From positions 71,443,604 to 71,507,603 of the forward strand of contig CM037587.1 of the NCBI GenBank assembly GCA_021018995.1: a DNA stretch of 64,000 nt. Reading direction: 5' to 3'. Both the position numbers and the translations under genes were made by a program. The DNA is from Chloranthus sessilifolius (taxonomy: Eukaryota > Streptophyta > Magnoliopsida > Chloranthales > Chloranthaceae). The notes beneath the pieces are model-generated. The model did no database searches, was not told the DNA's origin, and saw only the letters and a list, made by a program, of their open reading frames with translations. Positions 56,412 through 64,000 of this stretch are shown here, piece by piece; position 1 is the first letter of the stretch; every line of letters begins with the position of its first letter.

Positions 56412-57500
56412 TGATGCAGGACAAAACACTAATCTACTATGATGCAACCGAGATTAATTTTTGAATTAACGTGAATAATTAAAGCAATGATTGTCCTCAA
56501 ATTTTCAAAGAAAAGGAAAGAAATTAAATCTAAGAAAGTTGAAATTATTCGGATTAGTGTTAAATCCGTAGCACGCTTCCTTGTGGATCTAGAAGACTAG
56601 GGTTCAAACGAGCGGCTAGATCTCTAACAGTCTAGGGCATTGAACGAAAGGAATGCATGATTCTTTCAATTCCACACTAAAAAAAGAAAGATGTATTTAA
56701 GATTGCAAGGCTCAAACGAATCGACCTTGTAATTAGGACTCTGAACGATCTTGGAATTTGGATGAGAAAGATTGAACAAGCAGAATTACGATGGTAACTC
56801 AAGATTAGGACAAATGAAATTAAATTAAACTTACATGAGATCAAGAGATGAAAGAAGATAAATCGAATGGATTAATTTCGCACCAAACTGCAAGAGGGAG
56901 AAGAATGAAGTATCACTCTTCTAGGATAAAAGAATCACTCTCTCAAGTTCGAACAAAGGTTTAAAGCACTCATAAATTTCATTAACCATTCAATAATGGG
57001 CTGTACATGTGTATGTATAATAAGTAAAGAACCCTAAAAAAACTACTAAAGTAACCATTAAACGGTCACAATGAATTCCATCACTTATGCTTTTTTTTAT
57101 ACGCGGCCACTTTTGAAGGTCAAATGATGTCCGATTAACGCAAAATTGGAATTGTTTGAAAGCTTATCGAAGTAGCTTTCCAACAAGACTAGAATCACAC
57201 AATTCGACGTATATTGAAGAAGTTATGACCACTTTTCTGAGGGCTGTTGAAAGTTACGAAAATGATGGTCACATGTCGCATATATGTGCTTGACCATTAA
57301 GATCTAACATAAAACATTAAAATAAAACAAACGTAACCTATGAAAACTAATAGACCAAAATGAAAGGCCACCACACGATCAAATCAACATGAATCTAGCA
57401 ACAATCCTTTGCACGATCCACGATTCAACAGTGTGAATCACGAACGGTCAAGATCCAACGGTCGAAATAAATACTGATGAAGATCCAACGACAGAAACTA
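56412..57500 (-). mobile_element. Probable solo LTR in intron 1 (same family as 63253)
   Basis: Starts TGATGCAGGAC (compare TGATATAGAAA at 63253). It shares with 63253-64000 GAGGGAGAAGAAT.., CACTC..TCAAGTTC, AACTCATAAATTTCATTAA, AAAGAA..CCTAA, GGTCAAATGATGTC and GAAAGCTTATCGAAGTAGCTTTCCAA. No internal domain is adjacent. The right boundary is not certain. Confidence 0.6.
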
Positions 57501-57820
57501 ATACTCCAGTGACGATTTCCTCCTGGTGCTCCTGCTGGCCTTGCCAATCCTTATTGTACAAAGAGCCTTGAGCTTCTTCTTGCGTCTTCGGTACACCTTA
57601 ACTGGCTGCTGTTGTATATATAATCGTTCCATAAATTGTTTGTTTTCTGTGAAATTTGTTGTCTTCTCTGATATGTCTTCTTCATTCCTGTGCTGTCTTA
57701 TTTGTTTATGTGTATATTTTCATATGCATTGAGATTACTCTCCTTGAGATATTAGTTTTTTGAGTTCCAAAGTCATTCATGAAGATGGGGGTGTAATCCT
57801 CTTTAGATCTTATCCCACAG

Positions 57821-57907
57821 GTTCAAGCTGTGCTCTTGTTATTGGGGGGGCGTGAAGTTCCTGCTGGTCTGCCTTCTGTCTCTTTACGTAACCATCCAAA
57901 CAATAGG
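57821..57907 (+). CDS. TIFY-CCT-GATA type transcription factor, exon 2 (end of TIFY)
   Basis: 29 codons between CCCACAG| and AGG|GTATCA, both phase 0. The translation [19 protein letters not shown] continues the TIFY domain exactly where exon 1 stops and is followed by [10 protein letters not shown]. Intron 1 before it is 6578 bp and full of repeats. Intron 2 after it is only 134 bp. The splice sites are canonical. Annotation by ORF alone would miss this exon, since it lies in a reading frame with no long ORF. Confidence 0.92.
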
Positions 57908-58041
57908 GTATCATTTTTCACTTATATATATATATATATATAAATTTATATATGAATGAGCTGGTGATTTGTTTGCATTATTTGATTTCTCTGTATCCAT
58001 GTGCTGAAGTATTTAACAAAGAATTATCTGATCTTCTACAG

Positions 58042-58160
58042 GGCAGCGTGAAAAACTTCCCTGAGAGAGTTGTTTCATTAAGCAGATTCCGTGAGAAACG
58101 AAAAGAGCGAAATTTTGATAAGAAAATACGTTACAATGTTCGTAAAGAAGTAGCCCGCAG
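58042..58160 (+). CDS. TIFY-CCT-GATA type transcription factor, exon 3 (CCT part)
   Basis: 119 nt between CTACAG| and CGCAG|GTATG. It encodes [20 protein letters not shown] then [19 protein letters not shown], most of a CCT domain, which serves nuclear import and protein or DNA contacts. Against the usual family text IRYTVRKEVALRM, this copy has N for T and R for L. The exon ends in phase 2 and joins exon 4 through the Arg codon AG|G. Confidence 0.92.
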
Positions 58161-60405
58161 GTATGAAAATGCAGTGCATGCTATAACTTCCGTTTATTTT
58201 TCTGTACTCCTTTATATGGTACTTCATATGGAAAAGGCTCTGATGAAGTAAAATATCATCAGTTGATAGATTTGGTCCACTGTACTATTGTTGTGTAAGT
58301 TTATAAAGCCTTGAAAATGAAAATAGTGTGCATTTATAAAAGAATCCTTTGCTTCGCTTGTGTCCCTCTTTCCAGTGTGCTACCTAATGTGAGTGTGTAG
58401 ATCCATGAGATACTATTACGTTGATTTCCTTTTGTGTATTTTTTCTTTTATATGGAATTAAGAATTATTGACATGGATACTTTCCATTTTCAATGCATTA
58501 TTTTTCCAAGTTGCAGCTTCTTTTATATAGGATGGATAGGATAAAAAATGGATTTGTTGGCATCATTAGAATTTGTGGGACAGCGACACCTAACATGTTG
58601 AGTTATTCTTGTATTTTCCATGGACAAGGCAATTTGACAGTGAAGCATCCAAAAGGAAGAACATACAATATCCATGGATGGCTATTGTGGAAGAGTTTTA
58701 AAAACCTCAATATTAATTAATTTCTATGTGAAATCTGGTGTAATTTTACTGATAAAGAAAGAACTTTATCTCTAGAGATACCTTCTCTGGAGAAATAGTG
58801 ATTTTGTTGTGAATCTGGGGGTTCTCTTCTTGATGGCAGGGGGAGAGCAGTCATGAACTTTATGAAGGTGCAAGGGCTAGCCTGGACCTCAATTTTCTCT
58901 TTCTTCAAGTAGTTTTTCTGACACTTTATTGACTCACTGTGCGGATTTCGTGCCTGTTTTGGGTCGGTCAACTAATACCACCTCTTGATGAAACTATAGG
59001 TTTAGTTGCGTAGGTCTGAATTTTATTTGCCATATTTGTGAAGAGGTCCTCTTTTCTTGCAACTTATTAAATATTCCTATGAACAATTATGTGATATATA
59101 AAATTTCTTTGCAAGGCTTTTAGGACTAGTATGGCACACATAGACATGGTTGTCAATCCCTTACGATACACGATATTATACAAAACAATACGTATCTATG
59201 ATGTGTATCTCTTTTTAACAGTATGTTACGAGATACGTTACGATACACGATACGAACGATACATGTGATTTCGATTATAGCTAGTTTTTTTATTTAAAAA
59301 AATTATATCCAACTCTAATCTAAAAAGACTAAAAAAAATGACAAGAATAAAGAAAGAAGAGGAAGAAGTCTACAAGGAGGAGGAGAAATAAGAAAAATAT
59401 GATAATTTAGCTGCTAATGAAGATAATGGTGGTGATAATGGGGATAGAGATAGAGAATGAAGACTTAAGATTTAAAAAAAAAAAAAAAAAACTGGAATTA
59501 CAAAACAGTGTCATCAAGAAACAAGTATATGGATTTTTTAAAAGTAGAAGTTGGGACTTGAAAGACACATATTATATAAATATATAATCCAAGTTTACAA
59601 TATACACTTACACCATACATATACTTGTGCAGCTATAGGGTAAACTTGTTATACAATCAATCCACCGAATTTTTTTTTTTTGTTCAATTTATTTTACTTA
59701 AATTCCAATTTCTAATGAGAATGATTCTAATTTGATTTAGCAATGATCATAGATTGTTATATAAATACACACACACACACACACGCATATATATATATAT
59801 ATAAATTTTCTATATATTTATATATATTTTTCTATATATTATAAAAATCTAAGTGTATCTTACGATTCTTGATAACGATACACGATTTTACGGCCCGCAT
59901 GTCACTTTGCTTCAAAAGCATTACGGACTAAGTTCTAAAATCTTGTGATTGATGCCCCTTGGTTCAGTCTTTATATCATTTGATAGAAAACTGTATTGGA
60001 CTATGAAATTTGAAAATTGGCCATGCAGAAACCAATGCAGTTTTGTATCATTGGATTCATACTGAGACATATTGGATGATTCATCTCAATATTTTCCGTG
60101 ATATCTGTTCATGCTATAGATGAAGCCTATATGTTTCCAAATTGTGCCATGGCAAGCTTCTATATGACTTTCTGAGTTATGATGTTGCTGCCTTTTTTTT
60201 TAAGTACATATTTTTGTCTGTAGTAATACTAGTTTTCAACTTTTCATTAAAGGGTATGTTTAATTTATTTAATTTACATATTTTTGTTCGGTTTTCATCT
60301 TATGATGTTGATGACTCTTACTTGTAAGATGGCGCTGCTGTAATGGTGATTATTAGGTTTTCAATTTCCTGTAGTGGTAATTACTTTTCCATCCTATTGT
60401 TATAG
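58161..60405. other. Intron 3 of the TIFY-CCT-GATA type gene
   Basis: 2245 bp from GTATGA to TTATAG. It holds a GATACACGAT-type element starting at 59146 and (CA)n(TA)n microsatellites at 59768-59805. The ORFs at 58493-58720 and 58717-58971 have no recognisable domain and are taken as intronic. Confidence 0.75.
59146..59900. repeat. GATACACGAT-type inverted-repeat element in intron 3
   Basis: Starts ATGGTTGTCAATCCCTTACGA, with TACGATACACGATA and GATACATGTGATTTCGATTATA as in 54887-55030. It ends near GATAACGATACACGATTTTACG (59868-59892). The interior is AT-rich. The right end is approximate. Confidence 0.5.
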
Positions 60406-60513
60406 GATGCAACGTCACAAGGGTAGGTTTGCATCAGCAAAGAAAATTTCTGAAGACGCAATGGCTGTAGCAGTCTGGGATGCTAGTGAGGAAACCCCTC
60501 AGCAAGAGACTGC
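60406..60513 (+). CDS. TIFY-CCT-GATA type transcription factor, exon 4 (end of CCT, linker)
   Basis: 108 nt between TTATAG| and ACTGC|GTAAGTG. It encodes MQRHKGRFASAKKISEDAMA then VAVWDASEETPQQETA, completing the CCT domain and entering the linker that in this family precedes the GATA zinc finger (C-x2-C-..-C-x2-C). It ends in phase 2 with a strong donor, so at least one more exon is expected. I saw no GATA-finger coding sequence up to 64000. It must be beyond the window or lost. Total coding length seen is 575 nt, about 191 residues. Confidence 0.9.
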
Positions 60514-60977
60514 GTAAGTGTTAAACAAATCTTCCTAATTGATGTTGAGTCACAGACCTTAGGGTCTATATTTCATTTTATAATGTATTTCTTGATCTCC
60601 ATCATGGTCATTCGGTGATTCTCGGAGGGCTTTATTCATGAAGGTCAAATATTGAGCCTTTTTACTGATCAGGGTTAAAGGATGTCCGGGTGGTCTGCTC
60701 CTGCTCATTTTGGCTCTGTTGTACTTACTAATTTGAATTTATTATCAATATTGCTTGTGCAATGATACTTTAACAACTTTCTTTAATGCACTTAAATGTA
60801 TCCTTGTTGCTCCAGAATTGTGTTTTCAAATTTGCTAATTTTTATTTGAATCACAGCCTTTACGATTTGACTCATGTATAAATGCAACAAATCATAGGGA
60901 GTTGTGCAATTTGATGTGCCTCACAAGTCACATTAAAACATAGACATGGTGACTCACAGGACCCATCTAAGGCACTC

Positions 60978-61010
<33 letters not shown>

Positions 61011-61739
61011 TACATACATACATATGTAAATGTATATGGGATCATGTGCCATGTGGCATGCCATCTATAAAAAAGTTCTTTAGTGGTCAAAATCTTGGTC
61101 AAAGTTTGGGTACCGCCCTAAACGTCTTGGTGCATTGCTTTTTTTTTTTTTTTATATCCTTTGACCATATTTTGGACGGTGGATCTCCACCTGTTTAAAA
61201 TTTTGTTTTTAAATGGACTTGATCTTCCTTAGGCAGGTAGTCGTGGCACCCGATCATCCCCTGGATATGTGCCACGTGGACCACACCTGGTGCGAATGCA
61301 TGGACAATCCACCATGCATTCGAACCCATATCCCGGGCCTCTCTATATATATGTCTGAATCTGATGGGGGAACCTAAGCTGAGCATACGAATGGACCTTA
61401 TGGACGACTGCAGGGATGAGCGAGTGCTGCTTATACTATTTTTGCTCACAGTGGCTGCACCCAATGTATTAGTATCGGCTGATACGGATACGCTATCGCC
61501 AATACCCTATCAGTCATTTTTTTATAAAGAAAAAACATTTGTATTGGTCGGTATCGGCCTATACCGAGATAATATTGGCCGATACTGACATGTATCAGTC
61601 CAATACCGATACTGATGCAGAATTGAAGCCTACACTCCGAGATCGTCGCCGAATAAAGAGGAGACATCGAAAGAGAAAGTGGACCCGTGAATGAGTTTTT
61701 AAAAGGGCCATTAAAGACCCGTGTGCACTTTATTTTAGG
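60514..61739. other. Start of intron 4, with simple repeats and MITE-like sequence
   Basis: Begins GTAAGTG. It contains a (TA)n(CA)n(TACA)n run (60979-61024), a (T)n run (61138-61154), and a CCACGTGGACC-containing repeat-like stretch (61195-61345). A TATCGGCCGATA family fragment lies at 61464-61615. No coding exon was found. Confidence 0.6.
61464..61615. repeat. TATCGGCCGATA MITE-like element (copy 3)
   Basis: TGTATTAGTATCGGCTGATACGG, then an AT-rich centre, then GGTCGGTATCGGCC, TATTGGCCGATACTG and CAATACCGATACTG. It is colinear with the other copies but shorter. Confidence 0.65.
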
Positions 61740-62297
61740 CTTTTTTTTTTATCTAGGTTTAGTTTCCTTTTTTATTAGGATTCTTTTAATAAGTGGGTTT
61801 TTTTAGGATTAGTTTCCTTATTTGAATTACTTAGGGGTTAGGCACATATATGTGATATGTGACTGCTAATTTCGTCACTTTCAGTGCAACCATTGGAAAA
61901 GTGTCGTAAGTCTATCAATATTTGTAGGAATTATGTGATTTTTGTCTTATTAGAAAGCTAATTCGATAAGCTTTCAAACAAGACCAATTTCACGTCAATT
62001 AGACATCGTTTGACCTTTTAAAAGTAGTCGTGTAATAAAAAACGGGATTAGTGGTGAAATTAATTATGGCCGTTAGATTAGAAAATTTTAATGGTTGATT
62101 ATGAGTTTTATTTTTAGTGGTATTCTTAGAGTTTCTTTTCTTTATAAATACATATTGCAATCTGTTATGAGAATATTGAATGGATGATTAATAAAATTTA
62201 TAAGCTTTGCTTTTTGCAAATTCTAGAGAACTTGAGATGAGTTTTCGTTAGAAGAGTGATTCTTCTCCCACGTGCGATTTGGTGTGAGACCAACTAT
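61740..62297 (+). mobile_element. Plus-orientation partial LTR (TGATATAG family)
   Basis: The reverse complement of 63645-64000 is recognisable from CTAATTCGATAAGCTTTCAAAC to CAACTATCT at about 62297. A TATA box (TTTATAAATACA, about 62141-62152) and an AATAAA (about 62190) show that its sense is plus. It abuts the end of the minus-strand gag relic. Confidence 0.7.
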
Positions 62298-63221
62298 CTC
62301 ATGCATCTCAGAATGAAAATTGGATGTTAACTCACAATGCAATGCAGAATGTGACTCAAGACTTGATTCACAGCATGACTCCGAACGTGAATCAGTATGC
62401 AACTCATGAGATGATTCAAAATGCAACTCGAGAATATGAGGTGTATGTGCATCTACGAACTCTATATGCTCATGTGTAGGTGACACTATTGACACTAACG
62501 ACTCATGTCTAATCAACTCAACTGATACTAACGACTCATGTGTGAGTGACTCATATGGGACCAACACAGAACTATCATTCATAACAGAAATAGAGGTTTC
62601 GTCAACACAAATTAGGTTTAGGGCCATACACTCTTCTATTTCCTCCTCACTCATCACAGTATTAGGGTTATACACTTCCTTTCCTATTTTCAATTTTCCT
62701 TGCTCCTTATTTTCTTCATCTCTAATGAATAAACTTTGAACGGGAAATTTTGTGGGACATTCTTAGGCAAAATGTCCAAACCCTGGACACTTAGAGCAAT
62801 CAGGATACTTATCTGTCTTGGTTTTCAAACTCCGTAGAAGGTAATGGTGTGTCAAAGGAATATACTTTTCAATAAGTTTCACCTTTATCTCCTCTTATGT
62901 GGAGATGGGTTTACTCCAAAGAAATTCAATATGACGTTCTATATGAGTCCAAAATTTTTTGGCGTTACCCTCCAACTTTGTTTTAACTAGCCTAATTTTG
63001 TACTCATCCGGTACGCCATATCAATCAAAATACTCCTCTATACTAAACAACCACTCTACGAATGTTTTATGGTTCATCCATCCCTCAAAATTTGGAACCT
63101 CATCTCGAATAGATTTTAGATACTTCTCGGCAGGGTCGTACTCAAGATCACGATGATGAGGGTATCCCCTAACTTTATTTGACATACCATGCAAACAAAA
63201 TAAAATTCCTAATGCAAACAC
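62298..63221 (-). pseudogene. Ty3/Gypsy gag pseudogene with CCHC knuckle
   Basis: The minus strand starts near 63221 and reads VPNFEGWMNHKTFVEWLFSIEEYFD, then a stop, then YGVPDEYKIRLVKTKLEGNA and KKFWTHIERHIEF, a typical plant gag. It continues WSKPIST(stop)EEIKVKLIEKYIP to the knuckle CSKCPGFGHFA(stop)EC, a C-x2-C-x4-H-x4-C with a stop inside. The next piece (62223-62693) is rich in Ser, Glu and His with repeats like THESLVS and ESSLESHS. Its last 25 or so codons read into the opposite LTR copy. Protease and RT are absent. Confidence 0.82.
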
Positions 63222-63235
63222 CCTAAACTAGAACT

Positions 63236-63249
63236 GTGCTCTGATACTA
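63236..63249 (-). other. Primer-binding site, initiator tRNA-Met type
   Basis: The minus strand reads TAGTATCAGAGCAC three bases inside the LTR end CTATATCA. It differs by one base (TGG to TAG) from the usual TGGTATCAGAGC. It ties the LTR at 63253 to the gag on its left. Confidence 0.75.
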
Positions 63250-63252
63250 ATT

Positions 63253-64000
63253 TGATATAGAAAAAAATGCTAAAACCGTAGTTATGCAATTTTAATATCA
63301 ATTTGAGATGTAATTGAGCAGTGGAAATATAGAATTAATCTCAAAACACATAAATTATTTAATATCTTTATTAGGGCAATTTAATTGATTCGATTTAGCG
63401 TCTTTTAGCATATAAACTTTTCGATCTAGAAAATATGTCTAAAGATAGACTCTAGTTTCGATCTAGCTTAGGGCACCAAGCGACAATTTCAAATCCTTAG
63501 ATAAATTACCTGTCAATAATCAATAAGAAGATTATAGGTTTCTAAAATTCAAGGCTCAAATGGAGAAACAAACTTAGATAAATTACCTGTCAATAATCAA
63601 AAAATAAAATCGAAAAAGGAAAGAAGATCAAAGGAATCGCTCTAAGGAAGATAATTGACCCCACACCAAACCGTATGTGGGAGAAGAATCACTCTTTTAA
63701 CGAAAACTCATCTCAAGTTCTTTAGAATTCGCACAAAGCAAAACTCATAAATTTCATTAATCATCCATTCAATATTCTCATAAGAGATTACAATGTGTAT
63801 TTATCAAGAAAAGAAACCCTAAGAATACTACTAAAAATAACACTCATAATCAACTATTAAAAGTTTCTAATCTAACAGTCATAATTAATTTCATCACTAA
63901 TCTCTTTTTTTTTATTACGTGACCACTTTTAAAGGGTCAAATGATGTCTGATTGATGTAAAATTGGTCTTGTTTGAAAGCTTATCGAAGTAGCTTTCCAA
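63253..64000 (-). mobile_element. 5' LTR of the gag-bearing element, cut by the window edge
   Basis: Starts (plus strand) TGATATAG, equal to the LTR end CTATATCA in sense. It is followed inward by the primer site. It contains the reverse complement of the TATA-leader region at 62141-62290. The outer end lies beyond 64000. Confidence 0.75.

Larger units (their letters stand above)
51243..57820. other. Intron 1 of the TIFY-CCT-GATA type gene, repeat-filled
   Basis: 6578 bp from GTTTCA to CCCACAG. It contains a TATCGGCCGATA MITE-like copy (55458-55701) nested in a larger GATACACGAT-type element (54887-56092), a probable LTR (56412 to about 57500), and a possible non-LTR relic (52090-52503). Poly-C runs lie at 54221 and 55216. 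The remainder shows nothing recognisable. Confidence 0.8.

Noticed and set aside
57586-57600. CACCT as target duplication of the intron-1 LTR
   Set aside because: CACCT precedes the LTR start at 56412 and recurs near 57591, but the base pair before it is TA instead of the required CA. The boundary was left open.
57526-57732. 68-codon hydrophobic ORF as a small membrane protein
   Set aside because: It lies inside intron 1, next to a probable LTR edge, with no support beyond its length.
61195-61464. 89-codon minus-strand ORF as a gene
   Set aside because: The sequence (CCACGTGGACC..CATGCATTCG) looks like a dispersed plant repeat, and the translation has no recognisable domain.

Overview
This window looks like nuclear DNA of a flowering plant with a large, transposon-rich genome. 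The evidence is layered long-terminal-repeat (LTR) retrotransposons of plant-specific Ty3/Gypsy lineages (Tat-, Athila- and chromovirus-like), a decayed CACTA transposase, small inverted-repeat elements, and one intron-containing gene for a TIFY-CCT-GATA type transcription factor. I cannot name the species. No organellar, bacterial or viral replicon signals were seen.

Layout. Positions 1-1366 are the 3' end and 3' LTR of a plus-strand Athila-like element. It sits inside a minus-strand Tat-lineage element (1367-6896: gag, CHHC knuckle, protease, G-patch, RT cut off at its end). A truncated LTR follows (6896-7963). Next is a CACTA TNP2-type transposase relic (8409-13591), split by a 2.7 kb solo LTR (9022-11746). 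Positions 13592-19235 hold no gene, only small repeats and LTR fragments. A plus-strand Athila-like element with LTR, tRNA-Asp-type primer site, gag and a coiled-coil ORF, but no pol, runs from 19236 to about 26006. At 29893-41661 lies a complete but mutated minus-strand chromovirus with two 2.2 kb LTRs, a perfect GAGAC target duplication, gag-pol with a chromodomain, a probable 147-nt intron between gag and protease, and an extra ORF after integrase. Positions 41667-47712 hold the 3' end of another plus-strand element and an inverted arrangement of its LTR. From 49945 on is a host gene: four exons between 50982 and 60513 encode TIFY and CCT domains, with repeat-filled introns. The GATA zinc-finger exon is not in the window. 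The end (61740-64000) is a decayed gag flanked by two opposite-facing LTR copies.

How the parts relate. Most sequence is selfish DNA in several generations of nesting, and most coding breaks look like C-to-T or G-to-A decay. The most unusual signal is shared by unrelated LTR families. Each carries its own cluster of a dyad-symmetric motif, mostly with a central CpG: TCAATCGATTGA, TTGATCGATCAA, CTCGCTCGAGCGAG, and AATT..GCGC-type interrupted palindromes. In three clear cases the cluster lies directly upstream of a TATA box. In the chromovirus the same motif occurs in both LTRs and again just upstream of the TATA box of the extra ORF. That ORF is related to the second ORF of the pol-less Athila-like element 10 kb away. 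I propose, as inference only, that these motif clusters and accessory proteins form a transposon regulatory or anti-silencing system.
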